Source: Paenibacillus sp. E222 (GTDB lineage Bacteria > Bacillota > Bacilli > Paenibacillales > Paenibacillaceae). From it: a stretch of DNA of 64,000 bases. Position numbers and translations under genes: made by a program. Of this stretch, positions 31,979 through 42,999 are shown in pieces. Location: the NCBI RefSeq assembly GCF_013401555.1, contig NZ_CP058552.1:868001-932000 (forward strand). The letters are read 5' to 3'. Each line of letters starts with the position of its first letter. The stretch's first letter is position 1. Under the pieces are notes generated by a model. That model saw only the letters and a program-made list of their open reading frames with translations, was not told the DNA's origin and made no database searches.

Positions 31979-33745
31979 ATGAACATACCTAATGACATGA
32001 ACATGGATGATGCGCAGTGGCAACAGCTGATCAGGCAGGTCGCTGAATATTTTAACAACCTGACGATTATGCGTGGATTCCAATATTATAAACAGAAACG
32101 TGTCGGCCCATTAACCTACACCGAACAAAACGGAATTTTGGCTAAAGTACAAGGCTCCGATGATTATGAGGTAACGCTGAGTTTGCAATCGTTGAACACC
32201 AGTCACTGTACCTGTCCGGTTGGTTCTCATTGCAAACATATGATAGCGGTTCTAATGAGTTATGCGGAGCAACTGGGCCGACCCGTACATGGCATTGTGA
32301 ACGCCCACTCCAGTACGGCACTGAAACAGGCTCCAAAACCTGCTGCTATTGCGCCTTCTGGACGTTCGGATTACGCAGCGCACGAAGAGGATCTCACTAT
32401 CCCTGATAACCAGTATAGCCAGATCAAGGAACGTGCAACGGAACTTGCAGAACTTGAAATCACGGAGTGGCATGAGCTGTTTCGAGCATGCCTGAAACGA
32501 CTCGGGATAGGCACGCCAAGTACATCATACGTGCAGGCCGCAGCGGACGAGCTCTATTCCATCAAACCTAAGCTGTCCGCTGGCATGGACCAGTTATTTG
32601 AGCTGCATGTTCAGTTATACCTGATTCGCTTCTGTGTGCCTGGCCGCAATTCAATCACACATACACCGGTGTATCTGAGCTATCCTGCTCAACTTGCCGT
32701 GGATGCGCTCCAGAAAGGGCTGGAACAGATCTTTAGCCGTCCGTTGGAACTCTCTGGTCTGAAGGGCACGAGGCTTGAACAACTTTGGAACAGGCTTGAG
32801 GAAACCTCGGCTTACCTGCGTACGCAGATGATCTCCGAGACGTCCAGCATGATGTTCTTCACCCCGATTTATCGGGAGCTTTGGTTAAACTGGATCGTGC
32901 CAAATCTTCAGGGGAACCGGGAAACGCTGGAGTCAGAGCTGGCATTTCTACAGGAAATAGAGAATGGCCTGGCTGCTGCGTCCAAACCCGTCAAGCCTGG
33001 TGAGAGCGTGCTGAGTGTAGCAAATCTGACGGAAAACGGGAGCCGTGGGCCGATTAAATCTGTCACGCTGCCCTTACCGCTGGTATTGGCGCAGAGCTGG
33101 ATGTATTTCCATTTGGGGCAAGATGAACAGGCTTGGCAGCGATTAATCAGCGGAAGCTCGGCATATGGCATCCCGCCGGAGCATCTGCTGCATTTTCTTC
33201 ATGTGCTTGCAGATTCTTCCGACTGGAAGCGGCTGAGCGAGTGGTTAGTGCAGCTCGGACCTTTGCTGGCGAACCGACGGAACTCCCCTTTGAATGATTA
33301 CATGCAGTTGTGGGACACAGCCATTCATCATCTGCCTGATGTAGAGCACCGCATGTGGGACACATTGGTCAGCATGCTTCCTCATTCCCGTCCGGCTTAT
33401 GAGGAAGCAATGCATTCCCGGGGACAGTGGCGGCGGTGGATTGATTTTCAACTGAGCACGGAGACGGAGCCGCTTGAATTCCGGGTAGCGGTGCTACAGC
33501 CGATTGAAAAGGATGCACCCGAGTTGCTATTGCCTTTCTACCATCAGGCTGTGGATCGTTATATCGGACACAAAAACAGGGACGGATACAAAGCAGCAGT
33601 GAAACTGTTGAAGCGTCTGTCCAAAATTTATAAAAAATTGAAGCAGGAAGAGCATTGGGAGCAGTTTATCACCACATTGGCTGTCCGCAACAGCCGACTG
33701 CGCGCCCTGCAGGAAGAGCTTCGGAAAGGTAAGTTGATCTCATGA
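31979..33745 (+). CDS. SWIM zinc-finger protein (YwqB-like)
   Basis: This 588-residue protein carries a SWIM motif near residues 70-85 (CTCPVGSHCKH, a CxC...CxH zinc ligand set) that is expected to bind nucleic acid or protein. The rest is helical without a family I can name. I chose ATG 31979, eight bases after AGGAG. A start at 31937 has no ribosome site. The stop overlaps the start of the SNF2 helicase by 4 bases. The same pair, SWIM protein then SNF2 helicase, is known in Bacillus as ywqB-ywqA, suggesting that they work together in DNA maintenance. The precise role is unproven. Confidence 0.85.
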   Translation: MNIPNDMNMDDAQWQQLIRQVAEYFNNLTIMRGFQYYKQKRVGPLTYTEQNGILAKVQGSDDYEVTLSLQSLNTSHCTCPVGSHCKHMIAVLMSYAEQLGRPVHGIVNAHSSTALKQAPKPAAIAPSGRSDYAAHEEDLTIPDNQYSQIKERATELAELEITEWHELFRACLKRLGIGTPSTSYVQAAADELYSIKPKLSAGMDQLFELHVQLYLIRFCVPGRNSITHTPVYLSYPAQLAVDALQKGLEQIFSRPLELSGLKGTRLEQLWNRLEETSAYLRTQMISETSSMMFFTPIYRELWLNWIVPNLQGNRETLESELAFLQEIENGLAAASKPVKPGESVLSVANLTENGSRGPIKSVTLPLPLVLAQSWMYFHLGQDEQAWQRLISGSSAYGIPPEHLLHFLHVLADSSDWKRLSEWLVQLGPLLANRRNSPLNDYMQLWDTAIHHLPDVEHRMWDTLVSMLPHSRPAYEEAMHSRGQWRRWIDFQLSTETEPLEFRVAVLQPIEKDAPELLLPFYHQAVDRYIGHKNRDGYKAAVKLLKRLSKIYKKLKQEEHWEQFITTLAVRNSRLRALQEELRKGKLIS

Positions 33746-36700
33746 GCCTAATGCACCCTTACACCGAAACGATTGAGGTCCATGTTGCATTGACAGGATA
33801 CGGGGATGCTTTGTTCTATGGAGCGTTGAACACCCATCACTTTGTATCGGGACAATCGCTCAAGCAGCGATTATTTGCATGGCATGCCCCTTCCTTCTAC
33901 GGAACAGAACTGGAAACAAGACAGATCGAAGAAATTGAACTCGTCGTCCTGCCTGCGGAAGAAGTGATTCCTTTCTTCAGCGAAATGAACACCCTTCTGC
34001 ACATTGAATGGAAATGGGACGAGCAGGCAGAGCATTTAATCCGGTTGGCCTCGGTACTTGCAGCATCGATTGAGAATCGTAAATACATCCCCAGCTTCAC
34101 CGCATTTCGTACCGGACAACTGCAATGGACCTGGGACCTCGACAGCTTGAAAAAGCAGGATCGAACTGCTCTTGGCAAAGCCCTGGAACAAACGGATGAG
34201 AGCTACGCCGAAGGACTGAGTGCTGCCTATTCGGCTTCCGTGTTCCAACGATGGTACAGTACGGAGGAAGCGGCCACCGATCTGCGGCGCGAGTTCCCGC
34301 AGTTGTTTCCACAAAGCGGAACAGCTCCGCAAACGGCCGGCATGGATGCCCAATCCTGGCTCGTGTCCATCGGCTGGAAAGCAGACGCAGCCCCATTCCG
34401 TCCGCTCCTGCAATTGCTGGAGCCGGAAGATGATGAACCAGCATGGCGACTACGGCTGGTATTGCAGAACAAACTGGATGCAGCTGTTCTGGTTCCCGTA
34501 CGCCTGGATTCACGTGGCCGGTTGGAAGGTGAATGGCCGGACGTATGGACGCCGTTCATCCTTGATCGTTCCGCAGGATGGCTGGAGCAGCTGCGTGCAC
34601 ATCTGCCCCGAATTCGCCGCGCTATCAGCGGCAGCCGGGATGTGCTCAGTGATCCATTGGGAGATCAGGATGCTTGGCTGTTCCTGACGCAAGACAGCGG
34701 ACGACTGCTCGAGGCCGGGTGGCAAGTGCTGCTTCCGGGTTGGTGGGAAGCTGCACGCAAGAAGAAACCCAAGCTGCGTGCCAAGGTGAAACCGGAGGAA
34801 GGCAGTGAACGGGGACAGTCGTTCTTTGGACTGGACTCGATCATTCATTTTGACTGGCGTATTGCGATTGGGGATACGGATCTCAGTGAGGAAGAATTCG
34901 CTGACCTCGTGGCCCGTAATGAACGGCTGGTCCGCTTCCGTGGAGAATGGGTTCCCCTTGATCCGGCCTTGCTTGAGCAGATCCGCCGGGCCATGGGCGG
35001 TGTGGATCAGGAACAGGGGCTGTCTTTTCAGGATATTCTGCACCTGCATCTACTTCATAATGAGCAGCGGGAATATCGCAACCAGAAACGCAAGGAAGGA
35101 CAGGAAGAGGAAGAAGAACAGCCACAATCCAACGAGAACATTCGACTTGAGGTGGAACTGAACGAACACCTGAACCGGATAATCGCACAGCTTGGCGGAG
35201 GGCAAGGCGGCGCTCCTTCCCTGCCTATTCCGGAAGGGTTGCATGCTGAGCTGCGTTCTTATCAAAAGGAAGGTTTCGCTTGGCTTGGATTCCTGCGTAG
35301 ATTCGGTCTCGGTGCTTGTCTTGCGGATGACATGGGACTGGGAAAAACGATACAGTTCATTACGTACTTACTTCATCTCAAAGAGCATGAGCAGCGCTTG
35401 CCTGGGCAGGCCCCGGCCCTTCTCGTCTGCCCCACTTCCGTATTGGGGAACTGGCAAAAGGAAATCAGTCGCTTCGCGCCTTCAATTAACGTCAGTTTGC
35501 ACTACGGAGCACGAAGACTGAGCGGAGAAGCGTTCCGGGAACAAACTGAACAGGTGGATATTATCATTACCTCGTATGCAACAGCTACTCTCGATCAGGA
35601 GATGTTACAGTCCTATACGTGGGCATCGATCTGTCTGGATGAAGCGCAAAATATTAAAAATGCCCAAACGAAGCAGTCCATGGCGGTACGCAGCTTCCCG
35701 GCAAAACACCGTATTGCACTGACGGGTACGCCGATTGAAAATCGGCTGTCCGAGCTGTGGTCCATCTATGATTTTATTAATCCAGGCTATCTGGGCAGCG
35801 CACGAGCATTCCAGACTCGCTTTATCAGTGCGATCGAGAAGGATAAGGACGAGCAGCGCATGCAGGATTTGCAGCAGTTAGTGAAGCCATTCATGCTGCG
35901 CCGCAAGAAAAAAGATCCGAATATTCAACTCGATCTGCCGGACAAAAATGAAATGAAAACTTACATTCACCTTACGGGTGAACAAAGTGCACTGTATGAT
36001 CAGTCCGTTCAGGAACTGATGGACAAAATGAAAGAGCTGGAAGGCATCAAGCGCAAAGGTGCGATTCTCTCTGCCTTAACCCAGCTCAAGCAGTTGTGTG
36101 ATCATCCCCTGCTGCTGACTAAAGAAGCCTTGCCGGAAACGATCTCCTCGGAAGGCTCTGTAACAGAGTATGACCTGTACAGTCCGCAGGACATGGCCAT
36201 GCTGATCAGCCGCTCCGCAAAGCTGGAACGACTGATGGAACTGGTCCGTGAACTACGGGATGAGGGCGAACGTTGCCTGATTTTCACACAATACATCGGC
36301 ATGGGACAGATGCTGCAGCAGGTGTTAAGACAAGAGTTGCAGGAGCCTGTACTGTATCTGCATGGGGGTACGTCCAAGACAGCCAGGGATCGCATGATTG
36401 ACGAGTTTCAGTCCCGGACGCTGCCTGCCGCAGAGCAGCCTTCGGTCTTTATTCTGTCCATCAAAGCAGGCGGCGTGGGCTTGAACCTGACCGCAGCGAA
36501 TCATGTATTCCACTTTGACCGCTGGTGGAACCCTGCCGTGGAAAATCAGGCTACAGACCGTGCCTATCGGATGGGACAGACGAAGGATGTTCAAGTACAC
36601 AAGTTCATCTCCCTGGGCACGCTTGAAGAACGCATTGACGAGATGCTGGAGAGTAAACAACAGCTTAGCGACAATATTATCACCAGCTCAGAAAACTGGA

Positions 36701-36765
36701 TTACCGAGCTGTCGACGGATGAGCTGAAGGATCTGTTCACCCGGCGCCGCGACTGGTCGGGTTAA
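33742..36765 (+). CDS. SNF2-family ATP-dependent DNA helicase/translocase (YwqA-like)
   Basis: The 1007-residue protein has a long N-terminal bacterial SNF2-associated region (to about 440) with a charged spacer (KEGQEEEEEQPQ near 455). The two ATPase lobes follow: motif I DDMGLGKT near residue 530, motif II LDEAQNIKN, motif III LTGTPIENRLSELWS, then LIFTQYIGMGQML, GGVGLNLTAANHVFHFDRWW and the arginine-finger region QATDRAYRMGQ in the second lobe. Such proteins move along double-stranded DNA using ATP and lack strand separation. The start overlaps the SWIM gene and GGAAAGG lies before it. A strong terminator follows at 36816-36862. Confidence 0.95.
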   Translation: MSLMHPYTETIEVHVALTGYGDALFYGALNTHHFVSGQSLKQRLFAWHAPSFYGTELETRQIEEIELVVLPAEEVIPFFSEMNTLLHIEWKWDEQAEHLIRLASVLAASIENRKYIPSFTAFRTGQLQWTWDLDSLKKQDRTALGKALEQTDESYAEGLSAAYSASVFQRWYSTEEAATDLRREFPQLFPQSGTAPQTAGMDAQSWLVSIGWKADAAPFRPLLQLLEPEDDEPAWRLRLVLQNKLDAAVLVPVRLDSRGRLEGEWPDVWTPFILDRSAGWLEQLRAHLPRIRRAISGSRDVLSDPLGDQDAWLFLTQDSGRLLEAGWQVLLPGWWEAARKKKPKLRAKVKPEEGSERGQSFFGLDSIIHFDWRIAIGDTDLSEEEFADLVARNERLVRFRGEWVPLDPALLEQIRRAMGGVDQEQGLSFQDILHLHLLHNEQREYRNQKRKEGQEEEEEQPQSNENIRLEVELNEHLNRIIAQLGGGQGGAPSLPIPEGLHAELRSYQKEGFAWLGFLRRFGLGACLADDMGLGKTIQFITYLLHLKEHEQRLPGQAPALLVCPTSVLGNWQKEISRFAPSINVSLHYGARRLSGEAFREQTEQVDIIITSYATATLDQEMLQSYTWASICLDEAQNIKNAQTKQSMAVRSFPAKHRIALTGTPIENRLSELWSIYDFINPGYLGSARAFQTRFISAIEKDKDEQRMQDLQQLVKPFMLRRKKKDPNIQLDLPDKNEMKTYIHLTGEQSALYDQSVQELMDKMKELEGIKRKGAILSALTQLKQLCDHPLLLTKEALPETISSEGSVTEYDLYSPQDMAMLISRSAKLERLMELVRELRDEGERCLIFTQYIGMGQMLQQVLRQELQEPVLYLHGGTSKTARDRMIDEFQSRTLPAAEQPSVFILSIKAGGVGLNLTAANHVFHFDRWWNPAVENQATDRAYRMGQTKDVQVHKFISLGTLEERIDEMLESKQQLSDNIITSSENWITELSTDELKDLFTRRRDWSG

Positions 36766-36815
36766 CTCCAGACTGGGTTGATGCAACATGCGTAACCTTG
36801 TAAATAGTAGAATAC

Positions 36816-36862
36816 AAAAAGAGCGAAGTGTCGGAAATGAATTCCGTCTTCGCTCTTTTTTA
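36816..36862. terminator. Bidirectional terminator between helicase and secreted-protein genes
   Basis: AAAAAGAGCGAAG pairs with CTTCGCTCTTTTT, flanked by A and T runs. It serves the helicase gene on the plus strand and the small secreted protein on the minus strand. Confidence 0.9.
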
Positions 36863-36867
36863 CAATC

Positions 36868-37338
36868 CTAGCGCATGTTTCCGATGATGGACGATCTTGA
36901 ATCCTGCATTTTCTTGATGAAGTTAGTCATCACATCAAAAGCTTCATTGCGTTTGTTAGTCATAGACTGCAAACGCAGCATATCCATTTGTTGTGAGTTG
37001 CTCAACGCATCGATTTGGCCCTTCAGAACTTGGACTTGGGAAGCATCCCCGCTCTGAATGGCCGCTTGCAATTGTTCGTTCAGCTCTGCAATCGCTTGAT
37101 TGCGATTTTGAACTTGTTGAATCTGTGTCTGCAATTGGCTATCCAGCAATTTCGTGCGTTCTTGCTGAACCATCAACAAAGCTGTTTCGATATCCATGCT
37201 GCTCAGATCAATAGCTGAGAGAGAAGCCCCCACCGGATTTACCGCAGAAGCACTTGCTGCAGAAGCAGAAGTTACAACGGATATAGCTGCAATGGCAGCA
37301 ATAACTGTGGAAGAAATGACTTTGCTTGATTTTTTCAT
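36868..37338 (-). CDS. Small secreted helical protein of unknown function
   Basis: The 156-residue product has a classical signal peptide (KKSSK, then a hydrophobic core to about residue 26, ending SASA). The mature part is short and nearly all helical, with Gln/Asn-rich heptad-like segments (ELNEQLQAAIQSGDASQVQV) typical of a coiled coil. It is free of Cys. I chose ATG 37338 with AGGAGG eight bases before it. It is a stand-alone gene with its own terminator. I do not recognise the family. An extracytoplasmic or cell-surface role is inferred from the signal peptide only. Confidence 0.75.
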   Translation of the reverse strand: MKKSSKVISSTVIAAIAAISVVTSASAASASAVNPVGASLSAIDLSSMDIETALLMVQQERTKLLDSQLQTQIQQVQNRNQAIAELNEQLQAAIQSGDASQVQVLKGQIDALSNSQQMDMLRLQSMTNKRNEAFDVMTNFIKKMQDSRSSIIGNMR

Positions 37339-37490
37339 AACGTATACCTCCTTCATGTTAATAGATACCAGCCATTAACTGGCATCTTTCGACATCATAT
37401 ATCGAAGGTCCTAGATCCTACAACCTAAACTAGCGAAGTTGAGACTAAATTGATACAGATTGAGTCCCAGAACCAATAGATATACATAAT

Positions 37491-37535
37491 TCAAAACCAG
37501 CACGCTGTTCCATTCAAAATGGCAAACGTGCTGGT
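37491..37535 (-). terminator. Terminator of the beta-glucoside operon
   Basis: ACCAGCACG (37496-37504) pairs with CGTGCTGGT (37527-37535), with a T run (GGTTTTGAAT) on the minus strand just after kdgT. It is flanked by T-rich sequence on the plus strand too. Confidence 0.75.
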
Positions 37536-37544
37536 CGTTTTGTT

Positions 37545-38495
37545 TTATTTTTCAGAATCCATGGCAGTATCAGGTTGAGCCAACCTTCTAACCATATACG
37601 GAACCAGAATGGAGGTCAGAATAACCGCAAAAGCAATCTGGGCAATCGCCGTCTCCACGTAAGGTTCATATGCCGGGTTAAATCCGGCGGCCATCGAGGG
37701 TACTACCATTGACAGACCAGCAACCGAACAAGTCGCTGCCGCTGCATAACCCGGACGTTTGAGCAACCCACGATCAATTCCGATGAGAGGCAGCATACAG
37801 ATGATCAGAAACAGCACAGTTACCAGCAAGCCGGATAAGCTCGACTGAAATGCAATGCGCAAATTAATATTAGACCCAAAGCTTGTACCAAGAAAAGGCA
37901 GCAGAATCAATGTTCCCGGAGCGAACATCTTCTGAATATTGCTGTCCAGATTACCCAACAGAATACCAATCAGAAAAGGCACCAGTGTAGCAAGAACACT
38001 GAGATAATCAATCCCGACACCACTTGCCGAATTCAATATCATGACCGGAATGACGGGAACAGCAATCAGATTCAAAATGCCAAATGCAGCTCGATCTACA
38101 TCATCGCCATAGGAATTCATCAATGCCAGATATAGGCCCGGATTGCAGCTGGTCAGAACGGCTATGAATGCTACCGCAGAGACACCACCAATCCCACCTA
38201 TGCCAAAAAAATGTACAAACGCCCAGCCGAATATACAGCTGATGATTAGGCGGGAAATGCAGAGCACACCTGCTCTCTTCAAGGTCGTCAGTAGCTGGGA
38301 CAGGTTCAATTGTGTTCCGGACACCAGCAGGATCATGCCAATGAGCACCATCGTGCCTTTTGAGGTGAACAGTGCCGTTGTTGGATCACCGAGCTGAAAG
38401 AAGGCCGGAAACAGGGTGTTGATGACAGCAGCTAACAGCATAGGGACAATTAGCAAGCCGCCAGGAATTTTTTGGACACGCCCCAGAATATTCAT
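37545..38495 (-). CDS. kdgT: 2-keto-3-deoxygluconate permease family protein
   Basis: The 316-residue membrane protein has about ten hydrophobic segments. Its N-terminus (GRVQKIPGGLLIVPMLLAAV) and the glycine-rich segments match the KdgT family, which brings 2-keto-3-deoxygluconate into the cell with protons. The gene starts only six bases beyond the stop of the GH1 gene and is thus in the beta-glucoside operon, an unusual place for kdgT. Either it carries another acid sugar or aglycone, or the operon serves mixed plant-derived substrates. No kdgA or kdgK lies nearby. Confidence 0.85.
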   Translation of the reverse strand: MNILGRVQKIPGGLLIVPMLLAAVINTLFPAFFQLGDPTTALFTSKGTMVLIGMILLVSGTQLNLSQLLTTLKRAGVLCISRLIISCIFGWAFVHFFGIGGIGGVSAVAFIAVLTSCNPGLYLALMNSYGDDVDRAAFGILNLIAVPVIPVMILNSASGVGIDYLSVLATLVPFLIGILLGNLDSNIQKMFAPGTLILLPFLGTSFGSNINLRIAFQSSLSGLLVTVLFLIICMLPLIGIDRGLLKRPGYAAAATCSVAGLSMVVPSMAAGFNPAYEPYVETAIAQIAFAVILTSILVPYMVRRLAQPDTAMDSEK

Positions 38496-38501
38496 CTTGG
38501 C

Positions 38502-39974
<1,473 letters not shown>

Positions 39975-40034
39975 TTATTCGGTCTACCTTTATTTAGTTT
40001 GGATCAGAAATGCAGTAGCAGTAGCACTAGCGCA

Positions 40035-41969
40035 TTAAGGGATCAGCTTGATCAATGCTTCGCTTTCTCGAACGGATCCACTATTAGCTGTGGTCAAGAC
40101 GTCTCCATACTGCTGCATATTGGTTACCACAATGGATGTAATCGTGTTATATCCCGCTGAAGTGATGCCTTCCGGATCAAACTCTACTAATAAATCCCCT
40201 GCCTTGATGCTCTGTCCTTGTTCGATATGGGCGTTAAAATATTTCCCTTTCAGACTGACGGTGTCCACGCCAATATGAATCAGAATTTCCACACCGTTTG
40301 CTGCCTTGAGCCCAATGGCATGTTTGGTACGATATAACGCTTCAACTACCCCGTCAAAAGGAGCGTACACTTTGCCTTCTGTCGGAACAATGGCAATACC
40401 TTTACCCATCAGCTCCTGGGCGAATGCCTGATCCTCAACCTCTGAGATCGGTCTGATCTCCCCCGTCATTGGACTGACAATTAGCATATCGGAGGAAGAT
40501 GCAGATGTCTGAGGGGAGTCTTGTTCTGCTGTCACTCCTGTGGCAGCAGCAGTCTGAATGCTGTCTACCGCACCCGCTGCCTGCTGCTTCGGTTTTGCTC
40601 CATCTGCGTCTTCCTTAATACCGGCCATCAGGGTAAATACAAAGCCGAGTATGATTGCAGCAACAGAGCCAATCACGACATAGATGTAACGGTCAGCAGT
40701 GTACGTCCCCAAAGCGAGGATGCCGGGCAATGAAATTGCTGTAGCACTGGCGTGAACCAGACTGTAAAATCCTCCGACCAGCCCGGCTGCTGCACAGCCC
40801 GCAAAGAATGGCCGCTTGTATCGCAGCGTAACCCCGTAGATAGCAGGTTCAGTGATTCCGAACAATGCCGTGAAGCCGCTTGATCCGGCGGCAGATTTCA
40901 TCGTTTTACTCTTCGTCAGTACAAATACACCGAATGCCGCTCCCGCTTGGGCCAGGTTCGCCGCCAGTGCAGCAGGCAGCAGCACGGTTGAACCCAGACT
41001 CGCCACTTGTTGTACCTGAATGGGCATGAGTGCATAGTGCATACCGAACATAACCATGATCGGTTTGAAAAATCCGAGAATCAGACCGGCAAGAACGCCT
41101 GCTGTGGAGAACAGATAATTAATTCCCTGGGTGAGCCAGTCACCGACATAGGAACCGATAGGTCCAAGTACGATGAGTTCGAGTGGAATCATGATAAATA
41201 AAACCACCATTGGGGTAAGCAGCACCCTGAGAAACTTCGGTATGAACTGATCGACAAATCTGTACACATAGCTCATGATCCAAACGGCCAGTATGATGGG
41301 AATGACCGAGGATGAATACTTCATCAGCAGGATCGGCATTCCAAGAAAATCAATGGTATTGACGCCTGTATCGGCGATCTGGGCAGCTGCATTCAAAATG
41401 GTTGGATGCATCAGTCCGGCTGCAAGTGCCACCGCCAGATACGGATTGGTTTTGAACTTGTGAGCTGCGCTCACGGCCAGGAAGAAAGGCAGGAAATAGA
41501 AGATCAGATCGCCAATCATATTGACGATGACCAAGAATCCCGAACCTTCGAGCCATCCCAATGCAGCGATTACTGTAGCCACACATTTGATCATCCCGCA
41601 GCCAACGAGGGCTGGAAGTACAGGCGTGAATATGCCTGCAATCGTCTCCAGCACTACATTGACCGGGTTACGTTTCTTCTTCGGTCCGCTGCGATCTGCG
41701 GATTCGTCCACTCCACCAAATTGGTCTGAAGTCAGACTTTTCACTTCACCGTATACTGCATCTACCTTGGCACCAATAACGACCTGGATCTGTCCCCCGG
41801 AATTCTGTGCCTTGAGTACGCCCTCCAGCTGATCCAGCGTCTTCAAATCTGCCTTGGCATCATCTTTTAATACAAATCTCAACCGGGTTGCACAGTGTGT
41901 CAGACCCGAGATGTTTTGCTCGCCGCCAACAAGTTCAAGTATGTTTTTAGCCAAGTCTTTGTTGTTCAT
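40035..41969 (-). CDS. bglP: Beta-glucoside PTS transporter, EIIBCA
   Basis: The 644-residue fused permease takes up and phosphorylates aryl-beta-glucosides. EIIB lies at about 1-85 with its phospho-Cys in GLTHCATRLRF near residue 26. EIIC lies at about 105-455 with many membrane helices. A linker rich in Ala/Thr/Ser follows, then a glucose-type EIIA at about 490-640 with the phospho-His in VEILIHIGVDTV. It follows licT on the minus strand, with a RAT/terminator switch in the 137-base gap. The GH1 enzyme that uses its product comes next. Confidence 0.93.
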   Translation of the reverse strand: MNNKDLAKNILELVGGEQNISGLTHCATRLRFVLKDDAKADLKTLDQLEGVLKAQNSGGQIQVVIGAKVDAVYGEVKSLTSDQFGGVDESADRSGPKKKRNPVNVVLETIAGIFTPVLPALVGCGMIKCVATVIAALGWLEGSGFLVIVNMIGDLIFYFLPFFLAVSAAHKFKTNPYLAVALAAGLMHPTILNAAAQIADTGVNTIDFLGMPILLMKYSSSVIPIILAVWIMSYVYRFVDQFIPKFLRVLLTPMVVLFIMIPLELIVLGPIGSYVGDWLTQGINYLFSTAGVLAGLILGFFKPIMVMFGMHYALMPIQVQQVASLGSTVLLPAALAANLAQAGAAFGVFVLTKSKTMKSAAGSSGFTALFGITEPAIYGVTLRYKRPFFAGCAAAGLVGGFYSLVHASATAISLPGILALGTYTADRYIYVVIGSVAAIILGFVFTLMAGIKEDADGAKPKQQAAGAVDSIQTAAATGVTAEQDSPQTSASSSDMLIVSPMTGEIRPISEVEDQAFAQELMGKGIAIVPTEGKVYAPFDGVVEALYRTKHAIGLKAANGVEILIHIGVDTVSLKGKYFNAHIEQGQSIKAGDLLVEFDPEGITSAGYNTITSIVVTNMQQYGDVLTTANSGSVRESEALIKLIP

Positions 41970-42014
41970 GACCCTTCTCCTTTATACAGAAAGATAAAAT
42001 GGTTTGATTTTTAT

Positions 42015-42060
42015 ATAAAAAATGACCAAGCCGGGGAATCGTCATTCCCTACGCTTGGTC
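42015..42060 (-). terminator. Conditional terminator between licT and bglP
   Basis: On the minus strand GACCAAGC and GCTTGGTC bracket a GC-rich hairpin, followed by ATTTTTT. Its upstream arm shares bases with the RAT sequence at 42057-42086, so the two structures exclude each other. Confidence 0.85.
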
Positions 42061-42086
42061 ATGCCTGATCGAATCAGTAACAGTCC
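42057..42086 (-). promoter_or_regulatory. RAT antiterminator site upstream of bglP
   Basis: The minus-strand 30-mer begins GGACTGTTACTGATTCGATC and ends GGCATGACC, which is the LicT/SacY-type ribonucleic antiterminator pattern. Bound LicT would prevent the terminator at 42015-42060 from forming. Confidence 0.9.
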
Positions 42087-42106
42087 ATTGTGTAATATTC
42101 GATTGT

Positions 42107-42940
42107 TTAGTTGGATATAAGTCGTTGGATATGAAGAATCAGGTATAATTTTTCATCATCGGAACAGGTCCAGCCATAATTGTTTTTCAGGAAATCCGCA
42201 ATCTTCTCCACACACGCCAGTTCCTTCGGAAACTTCTCCTTCACCATCAGGAACAGGGACTCGTTCTCGTCCTTGAGCGATTTGCCGCTCATTTGCCGCA
42301 TAATGAAGTACCGTATATGTGTCGCAAACCTCATAAAATGAATGGAATCTTCCTGAAAATCGATTTTGAGCGCATACTTAATCACCGATAGAATCTCACC
42401 CGTTACTGTGGTCACCTTGGTCGTGTCCGTCATTTCCCCCGAACCGACCTGTGCGTTGACAAAATGAAGTGCCATTAGTGTCGTTTCTGCTGCTGGCAAG
42501 GTTATACCCGTTTGTTCATGGATCAGCTTGAGTGCTGCCTCTCCCACCCGGGTCTCATCCGGATAGAGTGTTCGCACTTCCCATTCCAGTGGATTTTTGA
42601 TACTGATGCCTTCTCTGGTTCGGGTTAACGCAAAACTGATATGGTCAGACAGGGTGAGAAGCAGATTCGGGTTAAACGTTTTATTCAGGATCTGACTGCC
42701 CAGCTTGATGACTTCCTCCGCGAGATAAATATCCTCAATCGGAATGCTGTTCAGCAGATCATACATCCGGATGTTCTTCGGAGCTACGAATATTTTCTCC
42801 ACCAAGTCGGTCTCCGTCAGCTCATAAGGGGTCTTCAGAAATCCCACACCCTTGCCTACGACAAATACCTCTTCGTTATGTTCATTGATAGCGATGGCCA
42901 CGTTATTGTTTACTTTCTTGATAACCTTCAATGTTCTCAC
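42107..42940 (-). CDS. licT: BglG/LicT-family transcription antiterminator
   Basis: The 277-residue protein binds RNA through an N-terminal CAT domain (about 1-58, KVIKKVNNNVAIAINEHNEE). Two PTS regulation domains follow (about 65-170 and 172-277) with conserved His residues (TLSDHISFALTR; LIHEQTGI; LMALHFVNAQ), which are phosphorylated by PTS proteins. When its sugar is present it is active and lets transcription pass the terminators before itself and bglP. It has its own promoter and RAT, giving autoregulation. It is the first gene of the operon. Confidence 0.93.
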   Translation of the reverse strand: MRTLKVIKKVNNNVAIAINEHNEEVFVVGKGVGFLKTPYELTETDLVEKIFVAPKNIRMYDLLNSIPIEDIYLAEEVIKLGSQILNKTFNPNLLLTLSDHISFALTRTREGISIKNPLEWEVRTLYPDETRVGEAALKLIHEQTGITLPAAETTLMALHFVNAQVGSGEMTDTTKVTTVTGEILSVIKYALKIDFQEDSIHFMRFATHIRYFIMRQMSGKSLKDENESLFLMVKEKFPKELACVEKIADFLKNNYGWTCSDDEKLYLILHIQRLISN

Positions 42941-42954
42941 CCCCTGACAAAAAT

Positions 42955-42999
42955 AAAAAAAGACCGAAAGCGATTACAGTAAAGCAATCGAATTCGGTC
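42955..42999 (-). terminator. Conditional terminator in the licT leader
   Basis: On the minus strand GACCGAATTCGATTGC pairs imperfectly with GTAATCGCTTTCGGTC and is followed by TTTTTTTATTTTT. It overlaps the RAT at 42996-43025 by four bases. Confidence 0.9.
42965..42978 (-). promoter_or_regulatory. cre-like site within the licT leader terminator
   Basis: CGAAAGCGATTACA (plus strand) matches the cre consensus at all but the first base. A site here, downstream of the promoter, could let CcpA block elongation, as in Bacillus bglPH. Confidence 0.45.
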
